Shown: one piece after another, positions 50,846-60,111 of the stretch | Layout: the number at the start of each line of letters is the position of its first letter | How positions within the stretch are numbered: position 1 is the stretch's first letter | From: an uncultured Bacteroidales bacterium | GTDB taxonomy: Bacteria; Bacteroidota; Bacteroidia; Bacteroidales; Paludibacteraceae | Direction: 5' to 3' | DNA: 64,000 nucleotides | Assembly: GCA_946186915.1 (NCBI GenBank) | Contig: CAMHOY010000003.1 | Span: 110,888 to 174,887, forward strand | Notes under the pieces: model-generated | Seen by the model: only the letters and a program-made list of their open reading frames with translations | Databases searched by the model: none | What the model was told of the DNA's origin: nothing | Program-made: the position numbers and the translations under genes

Positions 50846-53338
50846 ATGAAAAAGATTCTTTTAGGCATGATGCTGCTCTGTGCTGCCGGAGTCAGTGCAG
50901 AGGTGATCAAAGGTTCCGTTATAGATACGAAAGGCGAAGCGATGCCGTTTGTGACCATCTCCGTGTTGGCGCCGGACTCGACGCTGCTCACGGGTGCCAT
51001 CACCGATGACGAGGGAAAATATATAGTAACCCCTCCCGACCTCCCCTCAAGGGAGGAGAAGTATATCATCCAAGCGTCATACGTGGGTTACCAAACGGCT
51101 TTCGGCGGACCGGATTTTGTGTTGCGCGAGGAGACGGAGCGTCTGACGGAGTTGGAGGTCAAAGCGAAGAAACCGCTCATTGAACGTCAGATGGACAAGT
51201 TAGTGGTGAACGTCTCCTCTTCGCCTCTCGCCGCCGGCTCGAACGGAAACGATATCCTCCGCCGTTCGCCGGGAGTGCGTATTGACAAGGACGGCAACAT
51301 CACCGTCAACGGCAAGGGCGTGGAGATTTGGATTGACGGCAAACCCTCGTACCTCAGCGGCCAGCAACTCAAAGCGATGCTCGACGGAACGGACGGCAAC
51401 ACCATCGAGAAGATAGAGATCATCTCCAACCCTTCCGCCAAATACGATGCATCGGGGCAGGGTGGTATCATCAATATCAAGACCAAGCGCAACATGATGA
51501 AGGGCTTGAACGGAATGCTCTCTGCCGCCTACGGCGGTATGTATTTCGGGGATGTGAAGCGGTGGCTGAACAATGAGATGGTGTCGCTCAACCTCAATTA
51601 CCGTAGCGAGAAGACCTATACGTTCGGTCAGTTGACCCAGGTCTTTGCGCAGAATGACATCGACTTTGAGTCCTACCGCGAGACGCCGGCGCTGAAGAAC
51701 TACTCCTATTCGGACTACAACATCAATTTCCAGTACTACATGCTCAAGGTCGGAAACGATTGGTATATCGATTCGCTCAATACCTTCGGCTTCATCCTGC
51801 AGGTGCCTTTTATGGACGTGGATCAGCATATTGTGCCCGGACGTAACTTCGCCTATATGATTCAAGGCGCGGATACGACGAATAGTACTACTAATTCCCA
51901 AAATCGTCTCAAAGCCCCGCAGCACACGGCAAACCTCAACTATACGCACACGTTCTCCGAAGCCCTGGAGCGCGAACTGACCGTCAACATCGACTACAAC
52001 CGCTATAACAATGGTTCTGTGAACTTCCAAGAGACGAACTACGACAAACCTTTCGGCGGCATCAAATCGCTCGGGATTGATATCAAGAGCAAGCAGATCG
52101 TCAATATCTACTCCGCCAAATTGGATTTTCAGACTAAGTTCTGGAAGACCGGCATGATTGAAGCCGGTGTCAAGTATGCGCTCTCTTCGACTGACAATGA
52201 CATGACGACCGATTCGACGCGAAATGGAGATGCGCGCCCTACCGATCACAATGCCTTCCGCTATGACGAGCATGTAGCTGCGGCTTATATCTCCGTTGGC
52301 AAACAGTTCGGCGAGCACTGGTCCGTCAAACTCGGTCTGCGCGGCGAATATACTTTCTCCCACGGCGATTGGCGTGACGACGGCTTGGATTCTGTTATCA
52401 ACAAGTCCTATTTCGATCCGTTTCCCACGGTATATGTGGGATATACAAGCAAACCGCTGGGCAAGTTACAGCAGCCGATAGCCGTTTCTGCGAGCTATAC
52501 GCGGCGTATCAAACGTCCGAATTACTGGATGCTCAATCCGTTCACGTCGTATGTGGACGCCTATTCGATCCAGAAAGGAAACACCAACCTCACGCCGGAG
52601 TTTAACAACGACGTGGAGTTGCATTTCTCGTGGACGCAATATATGACGATGACTTTCAATTTTGCCCATACGCAAGACATGTTCTCCTCGAAAACGACCA
52701 TCCTGCCTACAGGAATGGGCCTTTCCCAATGGACGAATTTCGGTACTTGTACCACCCATGGCGCGAATATCTCGCTTACAGAGTTGCCGCTTGTGCCGAA
52801 ATATGTTAAGGCGGAAGATGGCACCAGATCTATGCAAGGTGCCTGGCTGGCGCTCACGGTCAATGCGGGATGGCTGCATTTCATCAATAAGTCGTACGAG
52901 AAACAAGCGGACGGCACGCCGGTATATGAGAACCGCAATCATTATGGCTATGTCAGCGGTACGCTGTCGGCGTATCTGCCGAAGGACTGGACTCTGACAT
53001 TTGATGCTAACTGGTCCTCGCCGATGACTACGGGTTATGACCGCTCCGGCAGCACTTATTTCGCCTCTTTCGGTATTCGAAAAATGTACATGGCGAAAGG
53101 ACTTATCTTCAATCTCAACGTGCAGGATTTGTTGCGTTCGCTCTGTTTCCAAAACGATGATATGGGCCAGAAAGAAGGCTATCATTCGTGGTATAAGAAC
53201 ACCGTCCGCCAGCAGCGTGTGATGTTCTCGCTCACCTGGATGTTCGGCCAGTACCAGCAGCACAAGAACCGCAAAGTGGGTAATCTTGACGAATCTTCCC
53301 GTCTCGGTGGAGGCGGCGGAGTAGGCGCAGGGAAATAA
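50846..53338 (+). CDS. TonB-dependent receptor-like outer-membrane barrel protein
   Basis: 830 residues from the ATG at 50846, which starts a signal peptide (GMMLLCAAGVSA). Then a carboxypeptidase-regulatory-like domain (VIKGSVIDTKGEAMPFVTISV), a plug domain (NDILRRSPGVRIDKDGNITVNGKGV split near 130-150; NPSAKYDASGQGGIINIKTK near 195) and a barrel of the OMP_b-brl_3 type. The plug signature RxSPGVxxDxxGxITVNG is typical. It probably imports a metal chelate, peptide or other small molecule; no SusD partner is present. A palindromic insert at residues 61-72 (TPPDLPSREEK) splits the regulatory-like domain. The end is Gly-rich (GGGGGVGAGK) instead of an aromatic terminus. Confidence 0.88.
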   Translation: MKKILLGMMLLCAAGVSAEVIKGSVIDTKGEAMPFVTISVLAPDSTLLTGAITDDEGKYIVTPPDLPSREEKYIIQASYVGYQTAFGGPDFVLREETERLTELEVKAKKPLIERQMDKLVVNVSSSPLAAGSNGNDILRRSPGVRIDKDGNITVNGKGVEIWIDGKPSYLSGQQLKAMLDGTDGNTIEKIEIISNPSAKYDASGQGGIINIKTKRNMMKGLNGMLSAAYGGMYFGDVKRWLNNEMVSLNLNYRSEKTYTFGQLTQVFAQNDIDFESYRETPALKNYSYSDYNINFQYYMLKVGNDWYIDSLNTFGFILQVPFMDVDQHIVPGRNFAYMIQGADTTNSTTNSQNRLKAPQHTANLNYTHTFSEALERELTVNIDYNRYNNGSVNFQETNYDKPFGGIKSLGIDIKSKQIVNIYSAKLDFQTKFWKTGMIEAGVKYALSSTDNDMTTDSTRNGDARPTDHNAFRYDEHVAAAYISVGKQFGEHWSVKLGLRGEYTFSHGDWRDDGLDSVINKSYFDPFPTVYVGYTSKPLGKLQQPIAVSASYTRRIKRPNYWMLNPFTSYVDAYSIQKGNTNLTPEFNNDVELHFSWTQYMTMTFNFAHTQDMFSSKTTILPTGMGLSQWTNFGTCTTHGANISLTELPLVPKYVKAEDGTRSMQGAWLALTVNAGWLHFINKSYEKQADGTPVYENRNHYGYVSGTLSAYLPKDWTLTFDANWSSPMTTGYDRSGSTYFASFGIRKMYMAKGLIFNLNVQDLLRSLCFQNDDMGQKEGYHSWYKNTVRQQRVMFSLTWMFGQYQQHKNRKVGNLDESSRLGGGGGVGAGK
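51028..51062. repeat. GC-rich palindromic insert, in frame in the TonB barrel gene
   Basis: taacccctcccgacctccc then ctcaagggaggag: same order and core as the galM insert at 34672 (reverse strand there). Encodes VTPPDLPSREEK between EGKY and YIIQASYVGY, where related domains run straight on. Confidence 0.8.
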
Positions 53339-53367
53339 TAAAAAATGCAGAAAAGTGGCATACACTA

Positions 53368-53398
53368 TTGTGTATGTCATTTTTTTGTTGTACCTTTG
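53368..53398 (+). promoter_or_regulatory. Promoter of gdhA
   Basis: TTGTGTATGT start, TTG at 53368-53370, 20 nt with a T tract, TACCTTTG at 53391-53398. Leader of about 55 nt, AT-rich. Confidence 0.9.
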
Positions 53399-53459
53399 TA
53401 CCCGATTTTATTAGAGTACTAATAAATAACATAAATATACCATAAAAACACTACAAACA

Positions 53460-54803
53460 ATGAAAGTACAAACTATCATGCAGCAGTTGGCTGCGAAACA
53501 TCCGGGCGAGGCAGAGTATCTGCAGGCCGTACAAGAGGTTCTTGAGTCGATTGAAGAGGTGTATAATCAGCACCCCGAGTACGAAGAGGCGAAGATCGTG
53601 GAGCGCATGGTCGAGCCGGATCGTATCTTCACGTTCCGCGTGACGTGGATCGATGACGAGGGTAAGGTTCAGACGAACCTCGGTTATCGCGTTCAGTTCA
53701 ACAGCGCCATCGGTCCGTACAAGGGCGGTTTGCGATTCCACCGCGCTGTGACGCCGTCGATGTTGAAGTTCTTGGGCTTCGAGCAGACGTTCAAGAACGC
53801 GCTCACAACCCTTCCGATGGGCGGTGCCAAGGGCGGTTCGGACTTCGACCCTGTAGGTAAGTCTGACGCAGAGATCATGCGTTTCTGTCAGGCGTTCATG
53901 CTCGAACTATGGCGTTGCATCGGTCCGGATCAGGATATACCGGCAGGTGACGTAGGCGTCGGCGGACGCGAGATAGGATTCCTCAACGGCATGTACCAGA
54001 AACTGGCGCGCGAGTATCATACAGGAGTCCTTACCGGCAAGGGCATGACCTGGGGCGGTTCGATCCTGCGCCCGGAAGCAACGGGTTTCGGTGCACTCTA
54101 TTTCACGCAACATCTGCTGCATGAGGCAGGCAAAGATATCCAAGGCAAGACGGTCGCTATCTCCGGTTTCGGCAACGTAGCATGGGGTGCGGCGACAAAA
54201 GCGGTCGAATTGGGCGCCAAAGTGGTAGCTATCTCCGGACCGGACGGCGTAGTGGCTATCAAAGACGGTATCACCAAAGAGATGATCGACTACATGCTCG
54301 TCATGCGTGCGTCGAACCGCAACAAAGTGCAAGACATGGCGGACAAGTTCCCGAAACAATGCGTCTTCACGGAAGGCAAGAAAGCATGGTCTGTTCCGTG
54401 CGACATCGCCCTGCCGTGCGCGTTCCAGAACGAACTGAGCGAAGAGGATGCGAAAGAGCTGAAAGCCAACGGCTGCTGGTGCTGCTGCGAGGTAAGTAAT
54501 ATGGGTTGTCAGCCGGGTGCCATTCATTTCTTCCAGTCCAATGGCATACTTTTTGCACCGGGTAAAGCGGTGAACGCCGGAGGTGTGGCTACATCGGGCC
54601 TGGAGATGACCCAGAATGCGGAGCACCTGAGCTGGAAAGCCGAAGAAGTGGACAGTCGTCTCCATCATATCATGGAGTCCATCCACGAGCAATGCGTGAA
54701 GTTCGGTCGCCAGGCTGACGGACATATCGACTACGTCAAAGGTGCAAACATCGCCGGCTTTATGAAAGTCGCGCAAGCGATGCTCGAACAGGGGATCATT
54801 TAA
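53460..54803 (+). CDS. gdhA: NADP-type glutamate dehydrogenase
   Basis: 447 residues, the length of the hexameric class. Converts 2-oxoglutarate and ammonia to glutamate and back. Motifs: RVQFNSAIGPYKGGLRFH split near 78-95, LPMGGAKGGSDFDPVGKSD near 118-136 (catalytic lysine region), GDVGVGGREIGF near 162 (catalytic aspartate), and the nucleotide-binding GFGNVAWGAATKA near 239. NADP preference is inferred from length and family (gdhA-type). Strong own promoter; nitrogen control cannot be seen. It is followed by a CTAG repeat and then kbl. Confidence 0.95.
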   Translation: MKVQTIMQQLAAKHPGEAEYLQAVQEVLESIEEVYNQHPEYEEAKIVERMVEPDRIFTFRVTWIDDEGKVQTNLGYRVQFNSAIGPYKGGLRFHRAVTPSMLKFLGFEQTFKNALTTLPMGGAKGGSDFDPVGKSDAEIMRFCQAFMLELWRCIGPDQDIPAGDVGVGGREIGFLNGMYQKLAREYHTGVLTGKGMTWGGSILRPEATGFGALYFTQHLLHEAGKDIQGKTVAISGFGNVAWGAATKAVELGAKVVAISGPDGVVAIKDGITKEMIDYMLVMRASNRNKVQDMADKFPKQCVFTEGKKAWSVPCDIALPCAFQNELSEEDAKELKANGCWCCCEVSNMGCQPGAIHFFQSNGILFAPGKAVNAGGVATSGLEMTQNAEHLSWKAEEVDSRLHHIMESIHEQCVKFGRQADGHIDYVKGANIAGFMKVAQAMLEQGII

Positions 54804-54841
54804 CTAGGATTCTAGGAACCTAGTACCCTAGGGGCCTAGAA
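54803..54841. repeat. CTAG tandem repeat, 8-nt unit, before kbl
   Basis: Units ctaggatt, ctaggaac, ctagtacc, ctaggggc, ctagaaaa between gdhA and kbl, directly after the gdhA stop and before the start codon of kbl. Confidence 0.92.
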
Positions 54842-54855
54842 AAAACAAAACAACT

Positions 54856-56052
54856 ATGTATCAGGATTTTCAAAAACATCTGCAATCCACTCTGCAAGAG
54901 ATCAAGGATGCAGGACTGTATAAGAACGAGCGCGTGATCATCACTCCGCAATCCTCGGGCATCAAGGTCGAGGGCAATAAGGACGTGATCAATTTCTGCG
55001 CGAACAACTACCTGGGGCTGGCGGACAACAAAGAGTTGATCCAGGCTGCGAAAGACCGCATGGACACACGTGGCTACGGCATGGCGTCGGTGCGCTTCAT
55101 CTGCGGCACGCAGGACACCCATAAAGAACTCGAGCGCGTCATATCGAATTTCTTCGGCACCGAAGATGCCATCCTGTATGCGGCTTGTTTTGATGCGAAC
55201 GGAGGACTCTTTGAACCGCTGTTGACGGAAGAAGATGCTATCATCTCCGATGCGCTCAACCATGCTTCGATCATCGACGGCGTGCGTCTGTGCAAGGCGG
55301 TGCGCTATCGTTATGCGAACGGCGACATGGCGGATCTCGAGGCAAAACTGAAAGAGGCGCAGGCACAGCGTTTCCGCATCATCGCTACCGACGGTGTGTT
55401 CTCAATGGACGGCAATGTATGTCCGCTGGACAAGATCTACGAACTGGCGCAGAAATACAATGCGCTCGTCATGGTGGATGAGAGCCATTCCGCCGGCGTG
55501 GTCGGCAAGACGGGACATGGTGTGACCGAACGCTATAACCTCCGCGGAAAGATAGAGATCATCACCGGTACACTCGGCAAAGCCTTCGGCGGTTCCGTCG
55601 GCGGTTTCACGACGGGTAAGAAAGAGATCATCGACCTCCTTCGTCAACGCAGCCGCCCGTATCTCTTCTCGAACTCCATCCCGCCGATGATTGCTGCGGC
55701 AGGTATCAAGACCTTCGAGATCCTCACGCGCAGCAACGAACTGCAGGACCGTCTGCACGAGAACACAACGTACTTCATCGAACGCATGAAAGCGGCAGGG
55801 TTCGATATCAAACCCACCGAGTCGGCTATCTGTGCCGTCATGTTGTATGACGCCAAACTCAGCCAGGTCTTTGCCGCCGCGCTGCAGGAAGAAGGTATCT
55901 ACGTCACGGGCTTCTATTATCCCGTGGTGCCGAAAGGCCAGGCGCGTATTCGCGTGCAGGTTTCTGCCGCTCATACCCGCGAACAACTCGACAAAGGTAT
56001 TGAGGCCTTCGTCAAAGTAGGCAAGGTTCTTGGTGTATTAAAAAACAACTAG
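54856..56052 (+). CDS. kbl: Glycine C-acetyltransferase (2-amino-3-ketobutyrate CoA ligase)
   Basis: 398 residues. PLP enzyme that splits 2-amino-3-ketobutyrate with CoA into glycine and acetyl-CoA. Motifs: NFCANNYLGLADN near residue 44, GYGMASVRFICGTQDTHKELE split near 74-93, DALNHASIIDGVRL near 135, VDESHSAGVVGKTGHG near 211 and TGTLGKAFGGSVGGF near 240 with the PLP lysine. It is nearest to Kbl within the alpha-oxoamine synthase family, and the tdh gene downstream confirms this. The order kbl-tdh is the E. coli order. Confidence 0.95.
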   Translation: MYQDFQKHLQSTLQEIKDAGLYKNERVIITPQSSGIKVEGNKDVINFCANNYLGLADNKELIQAAKDRMDTRGYGMASVRFICGTQDTHKELERVISNFFGTEDAILYAACFDANGGLFEPLLTEEDAIISDALNHASIIDGVRLCKAVRYRYANGDMADLEAKLKEAQAQRFRIIATDGVFSMDGNVCPLDKIYELAQKYNALVMVDESHSAGVVGKTGHGVTERYNLRGKIEIITGTLGKAFGGSVGGFTTGKKEIIDLLRQRSRPYLFSNSIPPMIAAAGIKTFEILTRSNELQDRLHENTTYFIERMKAAGFDIKPTESAICAVMLYDAKLSQVFAAALQEEGIYVTGFYYPVVPKGQARIRVQVSAAHTREQLDKGIEAFVKVGKVLGVLKNN

Positions 56053-56086
56053 GGCCCTAGAACCCTAGGAACCCTAGTATCCTAGA
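56048..56086. repeat. CTAG tandem repeat, 8-nt unit, before tdh
   Basis: Units ctagggcc, ctagaacc, ctaggaac, cctagtat, cctagaaa. The array overlaps the kbl stop codon (aactag) and ends 5 nt before the tdh ATG, where a ribosome-binding site would be. Confidence 0.92.
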
Positions 56087-56090
56087 AAAA

Positions 56091-57116
56091 ATGAAAGCTT
56101 TAGTAAAGAAATACGCAGAGCCGGGTATCTGGATGGAAGACGTCCCGATGCCGGAAGTGGGTGTCAACGATGTATTGATCCGTGTCATCAAAGCCGCTAT
56201 TTGCGGTACGGACCTGCATATGTATAAATGGGACGAATGGTCTCAGTCGCACTGCAAGCCGCCCTACACGATGGGGCATGAGTTCGTGGGCGTTGTCGAA
56301 GATGTCGGTCCCGGTGTGCGCAACTTCACCATCGGTGAACGTGTCACTGCAGAAGGACATATCGTCTGCGGACATTGCCGCAACTGCCGTCGTGGCATGG
56401 GACATGTATGCGAGAATACGATCTCTGTAGGTATCATGGGAAAAGACGGGTGTTTCGCAGAATATGTGACCATACCGGAGTCCAACGTCGTCAAGCTGCG
56501 TCCGGAGATACCCGATGACTTCGCGGCCATCATGGATCCTTTCGGCAATGCTACTCATACAGCCCTTGCCTTCCCGCTTCTCGGCGAAGATGTGCTTATC
56601 ACGGGCGCAGGACTCATCGGCACCATGGCGGCGGGTATATGTCGTTTTGCGGGCGCGAAGAACATCGTGGTGACAGACATCAATCCGCTGCGCCTTGAGA
56701 TCGCGAAGAAAATGGGTGCCACCATGACCGTGGACGGCTCCAAAGGCGAGACGATTGCAGACGCGATGAAGCAATTGGGCATCAAGGGATTCGATGTGGG
56801 ACTGGAGATGAGCGGCGCACCGGCAGCTTTCAACGATATGATCGAGCATATGTACAAAGGTGCCAACATCGCCCAGCTCGGCATCCTGCCGTCCGACACC
56901 AAGGTCAACTGGTCAGACGTCATCTTCAATGCCCTGACCATCAAAGGTATCACCGGTCGCCGCATGTGGGAGACATGGTATCAAATGGAGCAGATGCTGC
57001 TCGGAGGACTCGACCTCAGTCCTGTCATCACCCATCGCTTTAAGTTCGAAGACTTCCAGAAAGGCTTCGATGTCATGGTCTCCGGACAATGCGGCAAGGT
57101 CCTCCTCGAATGGTAA
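56091..57116 (+). CDS. tdh: L-threonine 3-dehydrogenase, zinc type
   Basis: 341 residues. Oxidises threonine with NAD to 2-amino-3-ketobutyrate, which Kbl splits. Medium-chain dehydrogenase motifs: CGTDLHMYKWDEW near residue 38 (catalytic zinc Cys), GHEFVGVVEDVG near 63 (zinc His and Glu), CGHCRNCRRGMGHVC near 96 (four structural-zinc cysteines) and ITGAGLIGTMAAGI near 169 (NAD loop). DPFGNATHTAL near 149 is characteristic of Tdh. Many Bacteroidetes have an unrelated short-chain Tdh, so the zinc type with kbl here is of some note. Confidence 0.95.
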   Translation: MKALVKKYAEPGIWMEDVPMPEVGVNDVLIRVIKAAICGTDLHMYKWDEWSQSHCKPPYTMGHEFVGVVEDVGPGVRNFTIGERVTAEGHIVCGHCRNCRRGMGHVCENTISVGIMGKDGCFAEYVTIPESNVVKLRPEIPDDFAAIMDPFGNATHTALAFPLLGEDVLITGAGLIGTMAAGICRFAGAKNIVVTDINPLRLEIAKKMGATMTVDGSKGETIADAMKQLGIKGFDVGLEMSGAPAAFNDMIEHMYKGANIAQLGILPSDTKVNWSDVIFNALTIKGITGRRMWETWYQMEQMLLGGLDLSPVITHRFKFEDFQKGFDVMVSGQCGKVLLEW

Positions 57117-57120
57117 AAAG

Positions 57121-57177
57121 AAAACTAGATAAACTAGATAAACTAGTTCGACTAGTTAAACTAGGAAAACTAGAACA
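57121..57177. repeat. CTAG tandem repeat, 9-nt unit, before the M16 peptidase
   Basis: Six units: ctagataaa twice, ctagttcga, ctagttaaa, ctaggaaaa, ctagaacaa. It occupies nearly the whole gap after tdh. Confidence 0.93.
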
Positions 57178-57197
57178 AAACCAAATAATTAACAACA

Positions 57198-60110
57198 ATG
57201 AGAAAATTTTTACTTGGCGCTCTGCTGCTCATCTGCGGCACCGCATTTCTCTCTGCTCAATCCCGTGAGGGTCTGACAGAGTACAAGTTAGACAATGGAT
57301 TGACCGTCATGTTGTGGGAAGACCATGACGCGCCGGATGTAACAGGCTACGTAGTAGTTCGCGCGGGTTCGGTAGATGAACCGGCAGAGTACACAGGTCT
57401 TGCCCACTATCTCGAGCACATGCTCTTCAAGGGTACGCAGCGTATCGGTGCGCTCGACTGGGAGAAAGAGAAACCGATCTACGACTCAATCATCGCACTC
57501 TACGACCAGTATAGCGAGACAACGGACCCGAAACTGCGCGAGCAACTCGCAACACAAATCAACGAGTGCTCCATGCGTGAGGCCAAAGTATCTTCCACCG
57601 AAGATTTCTTTCACATGCTCGACCTCATCGGAACCGAGGGCGTGAACGCCTTCACCTCTTATGATCTCACAGCCTACGTAGGTTCGTTCTCGCAGAATGA
57701 GATGCTTCGCTGGCTGACCATCTATTCCGATCGTCTTATCAACCCTGTCTTCCGTACGTTCCAAGCCGAGCTCGAGAATGTGTTCGAGGAGTACAATATG
57801 TATGCTAACGAACCCTCGTCGCAGGTGCAGAACCAGATGATGGCGGATATCTACAAAGGTTCACCCTACGAGCGCGAGGTCATCGGTCTCCCCGAGCACC
57901 TCAAGAACCCGCGTCTGTCGAAACTGATTGAGTTCTACAACACGTGGTATGTGCCGAACAATATGGCCCTTATCCTGGTAGGAAACTTCAATACGGAGGA
58001 AGCAAAACCGCTGATTGCGCAGACCTTCTCGCGTCTGCAGCCGAAGGCTTTGCCGGAACGTGCTACTTATCCTGCTGTTCAACTCACCGGTACCAAGCAT
58101 TATAAGTTAGGCTACAACCCGCAGGTTGTATGGGCATATCAGGGTGTCAAGGAAGGCGACCCAGACCAAGACGTGCTGGAGTTCGTTTGCCGCGTGCTGT
58201 ATAACGGTCAAACCGGCCTGTTGGACAAAGTGAATATCGACGGAGATGTTCAGTTCGCAGGAGTGTTCCTCGATTCACGCCGTAATGACGGACGTATCAT
58301 CGTGCAGGCCGTACCGTACTATGATGCCAATCAGCAGATGTTTGAGACCGATAAGGCTACCGAGCGCATCGTCATGAAAGAAATCAACCGCTTGAAAACG
58401 GGTGATATCCCTGATGAACTGATTGCGAACGTGAAGCATATGTACGAACAGATGTACAAAGTTGCGGAAGAATCACCTGCGCAGAAGATGAACTGGCTCA
58501 TGGATGCCTTCGTGTACGGAAAACCGATCGATGATATCTTCACGACGAACGCACGTATCCAAGCGCTCACGAAAGCAGAGATCTCACGTGTGGCAAAGAA
58601 ATACTTCGATGCGGATTATATGACCCTCTCGTTTGACGAACCGGCCACCCAACCGAAGGCAAAAACGCTGCCGAAACCGAATATCAAACCGCTGGATCCG
58701 GTTAAGGATGCTAAAACGGCTTATGCAGCTGAGTTCAGACAACTGCCTCACGGCGAACTCCAACGTACGTTCAATAACTTCAATGATGTGACCATCTCTA
58801 CGCTGGGCGAGAACGTAACACTGCACTATACGCCGAATACGAAGAATGATATCTTCACCCTCACGCTCCGCTACGGCGCAGGCCGTCATGAACTGCCGAT
58901 GTTGCCTTACGCAACAGCGCTGATGAATAACGCCGGTATTCAGACCCTGCCGAAGATTGAAGGTAAAGATTTCAAGCAACAGATGGCGGAACTGGGCGCA
59001 GAGGTGTCCTATAGTTGCGATGACTCGTATTTCATCGTGTCTATCTCCGGTGACGATGAGAATATGAACAAGATCATGAACCTCGTCAATCGCCAGCTCC
59101 TCATGCCGTACCTCGAGCAAAAACAGCTGGATGCAGTCAAGGGTTCGGAGTTCTTCTCCCGTCTGAGCCGCCCAAAACGTACAGCTGCTCAGAAGTCGGC
59201 TTTGCTTCAATATGCCCTCTACGGCAAGAAATCGCCGTATCTTGACGAAGTGCCGTTTAAAGATATATGGAGTCTGGGTGTTCCGAATATCCAGTCGCTC
59301 ATCGCGCAGGCTCGTACCTACGCCCTCGACGTCTTCTACTGCGGTACCCTGCCTCAAGAGAAACTGATTGCTGAACTGCCGCTCACAGAAGGCATGAAAC
59401 CTTCTACCTCGCCATTCATACAAGACCGTCAGACTTATAATGAACCGACCGTCCTCTTCCTGGCGAACGGAAACGTTCAGCAAGCGGACTTGTATTTCTA
59501 CATCAACGGCCGCCCGTACGATATCGCTTCGGATGTGACTTCTGATGCCTTCAATCAGTATATGTCCGGCGGTTTCACCGGTATCGTAATGAATGAGATA
59601 CGTGTGAAACGCTCCATGGCATATACCGCCTACGGATACGATGCAACGCCGGAACTGCCGGGGAAAGACTGCTTCTTTATCGGATATGTAGGTACTCAGA
59701 GCGACAAGGTGGCAGATGCTATCAGCGTTTATACGGATATTCTTAACAACATGCCGGTAGATAAAGAAAATATGGATGCGCTGCGCGCGATGCTCAAGCA
59801 AAACGCACAGACTGCTAAACCTTCCATGCGTAACAAAGCGGCTACCTTCGAGGCTTGGCAAAGACTGGGCTACAAAGAAGATCCTGCGAAAGTTAATGCC
59901 GACAAGATCGATGCACTGACCTTCGAAGATATCGAGACCTTCTATAAGCAGAATATCCAAGGGAAACCGGTCACCATTATCCTCATGGGAGATCCCAAGA
60001 AGATTGACCTCAAGGCTATCCAGCAGAAGGTAGGATGCAAGATCACTAAGATCTCGCCGGCTAAACTCTTCAACTCCAGCCAGCAAGAGCTTTATGATGC
60101 TGTCATGTAA
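57198..60110 (+). CDS. M16 family zinc metallopeptidase, secreted
   Basis: 970 residues with a signal peptide (LLICGTAFLSAQ). Two M16 modules in one chain, as in pitrilysin. The N-terminal catalytic half has the inverted zinc motif HYLEH (His70, Glu73, His74) and the distal ligand in ENVFEEYNMYAN near 193. The second half lacks the zinc motif and carries the R/Y-type substrate contact region (MNEIRVKRSMAYTAYG near 803). It should degrade peptides in the periplasm. era follows directly, its ATG one base after this gene's stop codon. Confidence 0.93.
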   Translation: MRKFLLGALLLICGTAFLSAQSREGLTEYKLDNGLTVMLWEDHDAPDVTGYVVVRAGSVDEPAEYTGLAHYLEHMLFKGTQRIGALDWEKEKPIYDSIIALYDQYSETTDPKLREQLATQINECSMREAKVSSTEDFFHMLDLIGTEGVNAFTSYDLTAYVGSFSQNEMLRWLTIYSDRLINPVFRTFQAELENVFEEYNMYANEPSSQVQNQMMADIYKGSPYEREVIGLPEHLKNPRLSKLIEFYNTWYVPNNMALILVGNFNTEEAKPLIAQTFSRLQPKALPERATYPAVQLTGTKHYKLGYNPQVVWAYQGVKEGDPDQDVLEFVCRVLYNGQTGLLDKVNIDGDVQFAGVFLDSRRNDGRIIVQAVPYYDANQQMFETDKATERIVMKEINRLKTGDIPDELIANVKHMYEQMYKVAEESPAQKMNWLMDAFVYGKPIDDIFTTNARIQALTKAEISRVAKKYFDADYMTLSFDEPATQPKAKTLPKPNIKPLDPVKDAKTAYAAEFRQLPHGELQRTFNNFNDVTISTLGENVTLHYTPNTKNDIFTLTLRYGAGRHELPMLPYATALMNNAGIQTLPKIEGKDFKQQMAELGAEVSYSCDDSYFIVSISGDDENMNKIMNLVNRQLLMPYLEQKQLDAVKGSEFFSRLSRPKRTAAQKSALLQYALYGKKSPYLDEVPFKDIWSLGVPNIQSLIAQARTYALDVFYCGTLPQEKLIAELPLTEGMKPSTSPFIQDRQTYNEPTVLFLANGNVQQADLYFYINGRPYDIASDVTSDAFNQYMSGGFTGIVMNEIRVKRSMAYTAYGYDATPELPGKDCFFIGYVGTQSDKVADAISVYTDILNNMPVDKENMDALRAMLKQNAQTAKPSMRNKAATFEAWQRLGYKEDPAKVNADKIDALTFEDIETFYKQNIQGKPVTIILMGDPKKIDLKAIQQKVGCKITKISPAKLFNSSQQELYDAVM

Positions 60111-60111
60111 A

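Noticed and set aside
51200..52363. 387-codon open frame antisense to the TonB barrel gene
   Set aside because: No family features; the forward frame has signal peptide, plug and barrel.
58584..60086. 500-codon open frame antisense to the M16 peptidase
   Set aside because: No domain, no signal, wholly inside a gene with complete two-module layout; shadow of codon usage.
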